From Nemertoderma westbladi (taxonomy: Eukaryota; Xenacoelomorpha; Nemertodermatida; Nemertodermatidae): DNA of 31,040 bases. Numbering within the stretch: position 1 is the first letter of the stretch; each line of letters starts with the position of its first letter. A program made the translations under genes and the position numbers. This document shows positions 20,094 to 29,126 of this stretch, in pieces. The notes under the pieces are model-generated. The model made no database searches and was not told the origin of the DNA. It worked only from the letters and a program-made list of their open reading frames with translations. The stretch spans positions 1-31,040 of the forward strand of contig JAUCBJ010000316.1 in the NCBI GenBank assembly GCA_032718475.1. Direction: 5' to 3'.

Positions 20094-21612
20094 GGTAATG
20101 GTGAAAAATATCGAGACTTGAAAAATATCGAGAGTAAAAATAACGAGAGTAAAAATATCGAGAGTAAAAATAACGAGTGTTGAAAGTTAACGTGATTAAA
20201 AAATATCGAGAGTAAAAATAACACGAGATGAAAAATATCGAAAATAACGAGTGTTGAAAAATATCGAGTGTTGAAAAATATCGAGAGTAAAAATATCGAG
20301 TGTTGAAAAATATCGAGAGTAAAAATATCGAGTGTTGAAAAATATCGAGAGTAAAAATATCGAGTGTTGAAAAATATCGAGAGTAAAAATATCGAGTGTT
20401 GAAAAATATCGAGAGTAAAAATATCGAGTGTTGAAAAATATCGAGAGTAAAAATATCGAGTGTTGAAAAATATCGAGAGTAAAAATATCGAGTGTTGAAA
20501 AATATCGAGAGTAAAAATATCGAGAGTAAAAATATCGGGTGTTGAAAAATATCGAGAGTAAAAATATCGAGAGTAAAAATATCGAGTGTTGAAAAATATC
20601 GAGAGTAAAAATATCGAGTGTTGAAAAATATCGAGTGTTGAAAAATATCGAGAGTAAAAATATTGCATTTTGCTTGAGCATTTTATTTAGAATTATGGAA
20701 CAATATTGCAGTGCATGGGTTACAACAGTGCAAGTGCAAGTGAATGGCATTATGTAATACACCTTGGGTACCCATTTACCAGATTTATTATACTAGCTAG
20801 TTTTTGCTATTTTTTTAATAAATATTATAAAAGAAGTGCTAGCTATAAATTTTGATAAATATTATAAATATTGTTAAATATTATATTAGAACACGTATAA
20901 GCTACCAAATGTTGATAAATATTGTTGTTCTAGAACATTTTTAGTAAAAAAAATTATCATACAACCCTTATTTAAAAAAATTGTTACTATCGATACTTTT
21001 ACTCTCGATATTTTTCAACATTCTATATTTTTTCCAACACTCGATATTTTTCAATATTTTTCAACACTCGATATTTTTCAACACTCGATATTTTTCAACA
21101 CTCGATATTTTTCAACACTCGATATTTTTCAACACTCGATATTTTTCAACACTCGATATTTTTACTCTCGATATTTTTCAACACTCGATATTTTTACTCT
21201 CGATATTTTTCAACACTCGATATTTTTACTCTCGATAATTTTCAACACTCGATATTTTTACTCTCGATATTTTTCAACACTCGATATTTTTACTCTCGAT
21301 ATTTTTCAACACTCGATATTTTTACTCTCGATGTTTTTCAACACTCGATATTTTTACTCTCGATATTTTTCAACACTCGATATTTTTACTCTCGATATTT
21401 TTCAACACTCGATATTTTTACTCTCGATATTTTTACTCTCGATATTTTTCAACACTCGGTATTTTTACTCTCGATATTTTTACCCTCGATATTTTTACTC
21501 TCGATATTTTTTGAACTCTCGATATTATCGTTATTTTTCAACACTCGATGTTTTTACTCGCGTTATTTTTACTCTCGATATTTTTCATGTCTCGATATTT
21601 TTCAATATAACC
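20094..21612. mobile_element. Foldback transposon with minisatellite inverted repeats
   Basis: The left arm (20094-about 20664) and right arm (about 20990-21612) are reverse complements. Each arm is an array of two alternating short units sharing the core AAAAATATCGAG, followed by TGTTG or AGT, making a 32-bp dimer. The outermost units are mirrored exactly in order (the GAGACTTG variant left, its GAGACATG counterpart right). The termini are GGTAATGGTGAAAAAT and, reversed, GGTTATATTGAAAAAT. The 320-bp centre (20666-20985) is AT-rich and codes for nothing. The element is therefore non-autonomous, and reading frames such as FQHSIFLLSIFF are products of the repeat. It lies only ~220 bp from the right LTR of the big retrotransposon. 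Confidence 0.85.
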
Positions 21613-21620
21613 GACTGATG
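21613..21620. repeat. Target site duplication of foldback element, right copy (GACTGATG)
   Basis: Exact copy of 20086-20093, immediately outside the right terminus. Confidence 0.85.
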
Positions 21621-22024
21621 ACTCACCTTCTCCCAACTTCTACTACAGTATCTCATACTACATTTCATTAGGATTAATTGCTTCACAGCACAGAAGCAAA
21701 AAATAAGATCAATAATAATATAACATTACAGTACTTTAGAGTTATATACTACCACTGGTCGATCGAACTCGGACATACAACAAAGATATGAGACGACATA
21801 CAGTAATATACTACAGTAGTATACACTGTGATATACATACAACTCTAATCATATACAATCTACATTATCTATTGTTATAACAAATATAATAATTTACAGT
21901 TCGGCTTCTCTCTGTGTATTTTTTGACACACTATATTTTTTGCGCATTATCACCTATATAGCAGCCAGCTGACAGTCCCGTCTCACAAAAAATAACTACA
22001 CAACAGCTAGTCAGTGTCGGAAGG
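21621..22024. other. Unassigned AT-rich DNA between two foldback structures
   Basis: No reading frame or repeat of note. Short ACAGTA and TATACA motifs recur. It separates the 8-bp-TSD foldback element from the next inverted-array structure. Confidence 0.5.
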
Positions 22025-22258
22025 GTGTAAACGTTACGTCTACAGCAGACCACCGACTATCGACAGCACACAATAGTCAATTTATAGTAGCAGACAACCA
22101 AAGTAAATAACCGACAGCAGCCAACCGACATATGACAACCGACAGAAGTCAACCATCATCAAAAAACCGTCACCTGACAGCAGAAAACCGAGAGCAAGCA
22201 ACAGACAACCGACACTCACAAAGACAGCATACAAACACAGCCGACAGCAGACAAGTGA
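22025..22258. repeat. Left arm of second inverted minisatellite pair
   Basis: Starts GTGTAAACGTTACG and continues as degenerate copies of a CCGACAGCAGACAA-type unit. The same start and array occur in reverse complement at the other side of the LINE (26073-26404; mirrored start GTGTAAACTTTACG). The reading frames inside are low-complexity. Confidence 0.75.
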
Positions 22259-23159
22259 CAACATATATATAAGCGATATAAAATACTTTAAGGATAAATT
22301 TAAAAATGACAAATTCTACATATGTGGCTGTGAAAGCGAAAAGGTACCTTAAGGTGAAAATGAGGTTTTTGAGTTAGATATTGCATGTGATTGGCCAACA
22401 TCTCAGCTCTCTAATGAGCTATAAATCATCCTGATTGGATGAGTACATCAAGAGTTATTAGAATTTAAGTATTGGCAAGACAACCAGATGGAAAATATAC
22501 TATTATGAGTAAATCGCGTTTAAAATTTTTGTTGTACAGTATTTTAATAGTCGTGGGATTACTTACAAAATATCTTGAAAGTGAGTTTGCTAAATTGGAG
22601 TGAGGCGGGGGTTGTGTTGTGATGTTAAGGCTTGAGGGGCAAAATGTGTAACAGGAATGTGCATTAGCAAACTAATGAACAACTATGCGGCCTTTTTTTT
22701 CTAGCAAGGACTTCGAGCAGCACGTGAACAACTATGCTGGGTTTCTATCTAGTCTGGGACTCCGAGCAGTACATGAACAACTAAGAGACCGATTGACAAG
22801 CAAACATATTGAAAATAACTGGAAGATAGTTTTCTATTGGAATAATAAGGCATATAAATTAATTTATAAGAGTAAATCTACATAGAACAACATAATATCT
22901 ATCGGGAATGAAATTTAAATTTCAAAACTTCTGACTACCCTCAATCAAAGCTGACTATCTCCAAAACTAAGCTAGCTGTTAACATACCGTGTGGGGTGCC
23001 GTGTTTGGTTTCTTGTAATTGTTGAAAAATAAAAAGACAATACTTCAGAGTTGTAAAATTTACTAATGTTTTAGATGTCAGTATTTTAGAATTTAAAATT
23101 TTTCCTGTGGATTTCGTCTAGTCTGTTAGAATTTAGCGAAACAGACATGAAGTAAAATA
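22259..23159. other. Unassigned DNA inside the second inverted pair
   Basis: No supported gene. A ~60-bp imperfect duplication with GAGCAGCACGTGAACAACTA and GAGCAGTACATGAACAACTA lies at about 22705-22785; a short frame at 22685-22885 mainly translates it. The rest is AT-rich DNA leading into the 3' end of the LINE. Confidence 0.5.
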
Positions 23160-23255
23160 TTTTGGATTTATTTTTTAAATTTGAATACAATAAGGTAGAG
23201 TGAGGGAAGGATATAGTAAAGGATTTTTTGAGTATATGGAATTAGTGGAGACCTA

Positions 23256-23528
23256 TTATATTTGAGAGAACAGTAATTTTTTGTAAGTTCGGGAAAATGA
23301 AACTTTGGATTTCTTTTCCCGATATACATAGGCATAGGGTGGGATGACATTCCAGATCAGGGGGCCTTGGAAGCTTACGGATTGTTGGGTAGACGTGAGT
23401 CGGGCAGTTTGTGTGTAATAATCACCGCGAGAGGAAGAGCGTGTAGGGGACCTGTGTGTTGATTCAGTTTTTCTAAAAAAATTTCCTATATCAGTAATAC
23501 TGGATAGAGAGTTATTTATGTCATACAT
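23256..23528 (-). pseudogene. LINE ORF2 C-terminal tail
   Basis: Encodes the tail found after the RT in many invertebrate Jockey/CR1-type LINEs, including QSVSFQGPLIWNVIPP and a final SFSRTYKKLLFSQI. It follows the RT in a different frame; the join lies at about 23595-23610. The basic, Arg/Ser-rich stretch before it (RSPTRSSSRGDYY) is usual for this tail. Confidence 0.75.
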
Positions 23529-23559
23529 GAAGAGCGCTAGTTGATGTTTATATAGTAGA

Positions 23560-25038
23560 TTAAGAGGTAGAATGTGAAGTGTTTTGTAAATGGGATTTGA
23601 AGAGGCTTTGATATTGAGAAGATGTTATGCATCTGATTAATTTATTTACTTGAGTACGAAGCGGTTTTATTATAGTAGAGTACGTACTCCCCCACAGAAT
23701 TAGTCCATAGGATAGGTAGGGGTGTATCAAAGTAAAGTACAGCTGACGTAGAATATTCAGAGGAAAAATATGGCGCAACCTATAAAAAATGCTTGAAGTT
23801 CTAGAAATTTTCTTAGTAATATATTTTATGTGAGGTTTCCATGAGAGTTTATTGTCTACATAGATGCCTAAGAATTTTGTACATTGGGATTTTTTTACAT
23901 TATTGGAATTTATTTTTATTGGAGGTAAATTATCTAAATTATGCCGGTAGTGCGTACAGATAGTATATTCAGTTTTGGAAAGATTTAGAGAGAGGCGATT
24001 ACCGATCAACCAATCAGACAGCTTGTTCAATTCTATATTAGTATCAGTAATTAGGTTCTTTATATTGTTTACTGACTGAAAGAGTGTCGTATCGTCGGCA
24101 AAGAGAGTAGTTAATAGGTTAGTACATTTAGGTAGGTCATTAATATATAGAAGGAATAGTAATGGTGACAGAACCCCGCCTTGCGGCACACCACAGGTTA
24201 GAGGTAGAAGGGATGAATGACGATTAGAGATAGAAACAAATTGGAGTCTAGATGATAAAAAACTAGTTATTAATTGTAAGGGGATGCCGCGAATACCGTA
24301 ACATTCAAGTTTTTTGAGAAGAATCTCGTGATTGATGGTGTCAAAAGCTTTTTTCAGGTCTATGTAAATGGCGCATGTTGAGTTCTTATCGTCTAATGCC
24401 TGATGGATTTTTTCAACTACAGAAAGTAATGCATGAGATGTTGAGATTTTATGACGGAAACCATATTGGGAGGATGAGAGAATTGAGAATTTATTGAGAT
24501 ATGAAAGTAACTGTGAATTGGTTATTTGTTCTATTATTTTACTAAGGACAGGCAAAAGGGATATGGGTCTATAATTGTTTGGATCGGATGGGTCTTCAGA
24601 TTTGAAAGATGGGATAATTTTCGCAATTTTAAGTGAGTCTGGAAAAAAGCCGAGAGAGATGGAGAGGTTTATTAAGTAATTGAGATGTATAGAAATAGGT
24701 TGAGCTGCTAACATTATAAGTTTAGTTGGAAGAGTATCGTTAGAAGCGGATTTAGGATTGAGATGAAGAAGGTAGTATTGCACTTCTACAGGTGAAGTTT
24801 CTACTAATGAAAGAGAGTTAGAATGTCTGTTAGAGTGTTGGATATGGCGCAGTGGGGAGCGGTTTGATGAAGGGATTTTGTTATTAAGTAGTGGTCCTAT
24901 CGTAGCGAAATGATTATTTAGAATAGTTGCGATTCTGGAAGGATCTGTGATAGTTTCTATTGCGTTTTCTGATCGAACTGTTAACTGACGTGGAATGTTT
25001 AATTTCTTAGATTTAGATATAGCAGAGTTTATAATCAA
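23560..25038 (-). pseudogene. LINE ORF2 reverse transcriptase
   Basis: A 492-codon stretch holds the RT signature motifs in order: NYRPISLLPVLSKIIEQ, SSQYGFRHKISTSHALL, YIDLKKAFDTINH (first catalytic Asp), CGVPQGGVLSPLLFLLYINDLP, and FADDTTLF with the paired catalytic aspartates. LSLNLSKTEYTI and FLGIYVDNKLSWKPHI follow. The core is intact from fingers to thumb. Its N-terminus continues upstream in another frame, and the C-terminus is cut by a frameshift. It performs target-primed reverse transcription in the family. Assignment to Jockey/CR1-like LINEs is from motif style only. Confidence 0.92.
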
Positions 25039-25517
25039 CCATGTTTTTTTTATATTGTTTGAGTTCTCTTGAAATTGTTTATGGTAGTATAGTTTTCTGC
25101 TGAACGTAGTGAAGATGTTAATTGATTACGGTACTTTTTAAATATTGAGTGGTTTGATTCTGTTGGGTTTTTTAAGTACTTCCGGTATAACTTATTTTTT
25201 TGTATGGTACTGGATACAAGAGATTCAGTCATCCAAGGTTTATCGGGCATTTTTCGAGGTGATACCTTTTTTTTCTGAACATGTTTTTCACAAATTTTTT
25301 TAAAATCTTTATATAAAATATCAAATTTGTCAGTTTTTTTAATTTTATTCGATGTATATGACCAACTCGAAGCCGATTGAATATCTTTAAGAAAACTTTC
25401 TTTGTTAAATTTGGAGAAATCAAAAATTGTATTTTGCTCTGGTTTTTTGAAAAAACAAGAATAGTTATGAAAAAGTGTGAAGGTTGGTTGATGATCTGAT
25501 GTACCAATTTTAACGTT
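25039..25517 (-). pseudogene. LINE ORF2 endonuclease-RT linker (broken)
   Basis: One frame (25050-25250) reads KPWMTESLVSSTIQKNKLYRKY, a motif typical between endonuclease and RT in this LINE group. Its continuation into the RT and its connection to the endonuclease end lie in other frames, so at least two indels are present. T- and A-runs are frequent here. Confidence 0.65.
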
Positions 25518-26072
25518 TCAGACGTGGTTGTGGAAGTTGTAATGTTTGTAAAAATGTGATCTATAAAGGGATTCGGTCCAGGGAGTGGCTCGCGTAGGTG
25601 CGTTTATTAATTGTACGAAGCCGTAAGTATTTAATAGGTTAATGTATTCATGGGGTTTGTCTTTAGGGTCTAGTAAGTCTACATTAGTGTCGCCAGTAAT
25701 TATTACGTAGTAGTTAGAAAAAATCGTCACGTTTAATTGTTTCCGGTCGGTAGATAGTGCCTATAATTAGGGGTTTAGTTCGAAGACGGGATATCGCTAT
25801 CCATGAGCTTTCAAGGCCGCCGATACCTAGATCAACCCTCTCTATAAAAGTTAAGGAGTCCTTAACGTAAATAGCTGTTCCCCCGATCAAGTTTGCCGTA
25901 TTTTCTGTTATCAAGATATGGTCCTTGATAACCATTTAATTTTATTAAGTTTATGGGGGAATTGTTAGTTAAAAAAAGTTTCGGAGAATGTTAATATATC
26001 AAATTTTTGGTTTAGAGTAAATATAAAGTCAGTAGTAGAGGCTAAATTTTTGTTTAGACTTCTGCAAATAAG
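25518..26072 (-). pseudogene. LINE ORF2 endonuclease (partial, broken)
   Basis: Minus-strand pieces encode IGGTAIYVKDSL, ESSWIAI, IIGTIYRPE (25714-25935) and IITGDTNVDLL (25518-25730), matching the central and C-terminal motifs of APE-type LINE endonucleases; the GDTN asparagine/aspartate pair is catalytic in the family. An N-terminal remnant with TFSETFF is encoded near 25985-26060. The pieces are separated by indels at the A7 run (25971-25977) and the A6 run (25718-25723). The enzyme nicks target DNA. Confidence 0.8.
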
Positions 26073-26404
26073 GTGTTGGTTGTTTACTGTCTGTTGTCGT
26101 TTGTTTGCTGTCGGTTGTCTGCTGTCGGTTATCTGTTGTCGTCTATTTGCTGTCGGTTGTCTGCTGTCGGTTGTTTACTGTCTGCTGTTGGTTATCTGTC
26201 GTCGTTTGTTTGCTGTCGGTTGTCTGTTGTTGGTTGCTTACTGTCTCTTGTCTGCAGTCGGTGTTTGTTTGCTGTCGTTTGTCTGCTTCGTTTGTCTGTG
26301 ATCTGCTGTCGGTTGTCTGATGTTGATTTGTGTTCCGTCGGTCGGCTGCTGTCGGTGGTCTGCTGTTGGTTGTCTGCTGGAGGTTGTCGGCGTAAAGTTT
26401 ACAC
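26073..26404. repeat. Right arm of second inverted minisatellite pair
   Basis: Degenerate tandem GTCGGTTGTCTGCT-type units ending CGTAAAGTTTACAC. In reverse complement it matches 22025-22258, including the terminal GTGTAAAC...TTACG. The Cys/Leu-rich and Gln/Thr-rich reading frames in it are artefacts of the repeat. No convincing target duplication is seen outside the two arms. Confidence 0.75.
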
Positions 26405-26623
26405 ACGTGTAGGAATAAGGGGAGGGGAAGACTTTCCCAAATTTTGGACGTAATTGTTAATAGTTAATATAGAATAACCTTAAAATACCCTTCATAGGAC
26501 GGACAGATACAGTACGATTGAGAACAGTGGCTGCATATTATTGGTATTTATATTTGGGAGGCAATGATGATGTAAATTGCTAGCATAAAAGATATAAGGT
26601 AATATTTCCAGGTCTATCTTTTA
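26405..26623. other. Unassigned DNA
   Basis: No gene, repeat or motif that I can support between the minisatellite arm and the tRNA-like sequence. Confidence 0.4.
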
Positions 26624-26629
26624 CCTGAA

Positions 26630-26700
26630 CCGCTAGAGGAATGGTTATAGCGTCAGACTTCCAACCCGGAGGTCACCAGTTCGATCCCACATGAACGATA
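26630..26700 (+). ncRNA. tRNA-derived Pol III relic (SINE head or tRNA pseudogene)
   Basis: TAGAGGAATGGTTATAGCG resembles an A box/D arm, and AGTTCGATCCC (about 26679-26689) is a good B box/T arm. Between them CTTCCAA looks like a Gly(TCC)-type anticodon loop. The acceptor stem and anticodon stem do not pair properly, so this is not a functional tRNA. A 3' body ending in A/T-rich sequence (to about 26760) would fit a tRNA-derived SINE, but no second copy exists in the window. Confidence 0.5.
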
Positions 26701-27307
26701 CTGCTGACTTTGATACTGTAAGAAATATTACAAAACCATTTAATTAGGCTAAATAAATTTCCGGTCGAGATCGTTGCATCTCCTAAGTTGAACATTTGAA
26801 GTAATTTCGAAAAGAACCCGATCGCATTCCTCGATTTCTATGAAATTTCAGAGCATGAGATAAAATAATGAGATGAGATGAGTTTAATAATTTACAGCCC
26901 GCGGCCCAAAATACTTTAATTATCACAGGAACAGTTTTGTAATCATTTTTTTGCTTCTCCGACTTTTGCAAACTCGTTCGAACTACTTTACAAAACTCGA
27001 GGAAACAAATCTAATTGACTGGAGTGGTTTCTATACCAACAACACCCAATCAAGTTTGATTCCCCGACTTTGGTGCAAAAGTTAGGAAAACAAAAAATGA
27101 TTACAAACCGACAAAACTGGCCGGTCAGGGCCACAATGAGATACACTTAGATATAGTTTTATAATTATAATGTGTCCTTTAATCAGATAAGGGGGTACTT
27201 TCAACGCAATAGAAATCCATCCCTCTCCAGGGGAAATTCGACGCAAATAACAGCTGATTACACTCAAAATAAAACTGTAACCTGTTCTATTGACTTTAGT
27301 TTATGGT
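26701..27307. other. Unassigned intergenic DNA
   Basis: No convincing coding frame. Short direct motifs such as ATGAGATGAGATGAG near 26866 occur. Nothing else is supported. Confidence 0.4.
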
Positions 27308-27811
27308 TTTGGTTAGAGTAACGCGCCATTGTAACCTGTTGTTCCTTTGACCCTTAATTGATAATTTAATATTACTATATCAAGTTACATATATATGTGT
27401 ATATGTTGAAGGACCTCTTCTCTTCCTCAAGTACGCCTTGACTGCGAAAAGTATAGAACACCACGTTATTAACTGTTTGGTTAGAGTAACGCGCCATTGT
27501 AACCTGTTGTTCCTTTGACCCTTAATTGATAATTTAATATTACTATATCAAGTTACATATATATGTGTATGTATTGAAGGACCTCTTCTCTTCCTCAAGT
27601 ACGCCTTGACTGAGAAAAGTATAGAACACCACGTTATTAACTGTTTGGTTAGAGTAACGCGCCATTGTAACCTGTTGTTCCTTTGACCCTTAATTGATAA
27701 TTTAATATTACTATATCAAGTTACATATATATGTGTATGTATTGAAGGACCTCTTCTCTTCGTCAAGTACGCCTTGACTGAGAAAAGTATAGAACACCAC
27801 GATATAAAAAC
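27308..27811. repeat. Three tandem 168-bp repeats
   Basis: Units start TTTGGTTAGAGTAACGCGCC at 27308, 27476 and 27644 and are almost identical. Each holds GTAACCTGTTGTTCC, a TATATATGTGTAT stretch and CTCTTCTCTTC. The array ends about 80 bp before the secreted-protein ATG. The last unit's tail differs from the others: it reads GATATAAAAACTG where the other two read GTTATTAACTG, creating a TATA box. Confidence 0.9.
27803..27809 (+). promoter_or_regulatory. Candidate TATA box of the secreted-protein gene
   Basis: TATAAAA lies 81 bp before the ATG at 27890, a normal distance for a start site near 27835 and a short 5' UTR. It is created at the edge of the third 168-bp repeat, and the matching place in the other two repeats lacks it. 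Position and motif only. Confidence 0.5.
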
Positions 27812-27889
27812 TGCTACTTTATGTAAAATTATTAGACGTCGTAACTGAATAATAGAGGCATCTGCATTGGATAATGGGATGCTACAACT

Positions 27890-28619
27890 ATGGGTCGAAA
27901 TAAGACAACATCACTATTGGCTCTTTACATCCTACTAAACATAACCGCTGTCTGCTACAGTAGTTTCACCTGCTATAATGAAGCATTACTAACCTTTAAC
28001 GCTACAACTGAGAAGCTAGAAAAGGAGGTAAATGACAAATTTACTGCTCTACAAAATGATAATGAGAAATGGTTAGAATCCAATTCAGTCACCAGAAAAC
28101 GCCACGACATCAGACACATTGCACACAATTGCACAGAATGTGCCTATTACTTCTATCGAAACATCGCTGTTGATGGTGAGACAGGGGATGAGGTCATGTT
28201 TGAGGGTCTCCTGGAACAATGCGTAAGGAATGAGAGCGAATCACCCGGGCGTAGATTCTGCCTAGCTCTGGATGAAGATCAGATGTCCAGCCTTTATACA
28301 ACAGTATGAAGAAGGGTTTAAAATTAACCAGAAGAGTTACGAGGACGTGGAAACAGACCAGGATGGTTTCATGAGAGTTATGTTTATTATTAGAGACCAT
28401 ATGCTACACGGGTTCACAGAGAAGCACATATCGTGCCAGATAAACTGTTGCCCCGGTGAGTGTCCTCATCCAATCTGGGAGCTGGAGGCGAACCTAGCTA
28501 CAACTACCAGGGTGGAGGAAGGAACCACAACATTCGAGACGACAGAAAGCAATTCAGTTGTTGCTACTCCGGTAATTCAAATGGTTTTGGTGGTGGCAAT
28601 ATTTACTGGAATATTCTAG
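27890..28619 (+). CDS. Secreted, probably GPI-anchored cysteine-rich protein (one frameshift)
   Basis: Starts ATGGGTCGAAATAAGAC; residues 5-24 form a signal peptide with a hydrophobic LLALYILLNITAVCYS core. The mature part has N-glycosylation sequons (NAT, NCT, NES) and many cysteines, including CTEC, CVRN, and a later CQINCCPGEC cluster. The end carries a Thr-rich stalk (TTTFETTE) and a terminal hydrophobic stretch ending IFTGIF, as in GPI-anchor signals. The coding sequence shifts frame near 28283 (one extra base by frame logic): frame one ends at 28309 while the conserved-looking remainder is open to the TAG at 28617-28619. This may be an assembly error or a real lesion. The full product would be about 240 residues. 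The family is not recognised. A candidate AATAAA lies downstream at 28839-28844. Confidence 0.65.
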
Positions 28620-28708
28620 AATTATAATCGAATTTGTGCGGTCAACGCTAATATTATACTACAGTACAGTAGGAAAATACGATATGGGAGGGGTGAGGGT
28701 GAGGGTGT

Positions 28709-28722
28709 GGGGGGGGGGGGGG
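28709..28722. repeat. G14 homopolymer with preceding GGG clusters
   Basis: GAGGGGTGAGGGTGAGGGTG (from about 28688) runs into G14. The four or more G-runs could form a G-quadruplex on the plus strand, just 3' of the secreted-protein gene. Confidence 0.85.
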
Positions 28723-28744
28723 AATGAAAATGTAACTATTAAAT

Positions 28745-28850
28745 CTGGTTTATTGTTTTGGTTTGAATAACCTGTCACTGTAACCTGTTAAGTTCATTTA
28801 GTTGAAGTTGATAATTAAATAGTTGGATTTGACCATATAATAAATATACT
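28745..28850. repeat. Diverged downstream copy of the 168-bp repeat
   Basis: GTTTTGGTTTGAATAACCTG and GTAACCTGTTAAGTTCATTT followed by GTTGATAATTAAATA match the first ~90 bp of the 168-bp upstream units with substitutions and small indels. The gene is therefore flanked on both sides by the same repeat. AATAAA at 28839-28844 lies at its end. Confidence 0.7.
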
Positions 28851-28917
28851 GCGGGTCGATTGATGTATGCTACAGATGTGGCGAGCCATGTAGTAAGGCG
28901 AGTCCCATCTTACTACA

Positions 28918-28939
28918 CCCCCCCCCCCCCCCCCCCCCC
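28918..28939. repeat. C22 homopolymer
   Basis: An unbroken run of 22 C. Its length is likely to vary and to be poorly resolved by sequencing. Confidence 0.95.
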
Positions 28940-29126
28940 GCCCTGTCTTAGTTGGTCTCCACTCAGTTAGTAGACTTTGCTGCACGCACCCAACCACAAG
29001 CCAAGCAAACCCTTTTAAGTAAAGTTTCGTTAAGCTTGTTATAATTAACATATAATTAAACCATGTCCTGGAATATAGTGTCGTTATTCAGGTACCAGCC
29101 CCCCGTTATTCAGGCACTATTTGTAT

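Larger units (their letters stand above)
23160..26072 (-). mobile_element. Non-LTR retrotransposon (LINE), Jockey/CR1-like, defective
   Basis: On the minus strand, from high to low coordinates, it encodes an AP-like endonuclease (about 26072-25518), a linker, a reverse transcriptase (25038 to about 23600) and the conserved C-terminal tail (23528-23256). Different frames are used because of several indels: near the A7 run at 25971-25977, the A6 run at 25718-25723, within 25039-25250, and near 23600. No 5' UTR or first ORF is seen; homology begins next to the minisatellite arm at about 26073, so it is 5'-truncated or abuts the arm. The 3' UTR is AT-rich with no long poly(A) tail visible; its end is uncertain. 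Confidence 0.85.

Noticed and set aside
20094-21612. CRISPR-like array
   Set aside because: Units are contiguous minisatellite repeats without unique spacers, arranged as two opposed arrays in a eukaryotic genome.
19997-21618. Long reading frames on both strands with repeating FQHSIFLLSIFFNTRYF-type peptides
   Set aside because: They are translations of the AAAAATATCGAG minisatellite arms; every frame of a stop-poor tandem repeat stays open.
22685-22885. 66-codon ORF
   Set aside because: Half of it is a local ~60-bp duplication and no motif or context supports it.
22017-26412. Target duplication around the second inverted-array pair
   Set aside because: Flanks (TCGGAAGG left, ACGTGTAG right) do not match; no duplication could be supported.
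26050-26453. Cys/Leu-rich and Gln/Thr-rich frames
   Set aside because: They arise from the degenerate GTCGGTTGTCTGCT tandem array; several overlapping frames are equally open.
26630-26700. Functional tRNA-Gly gene
   Set aside because: Acceptor and anticodon stems do not pair; only the boxes are tRNA-like.
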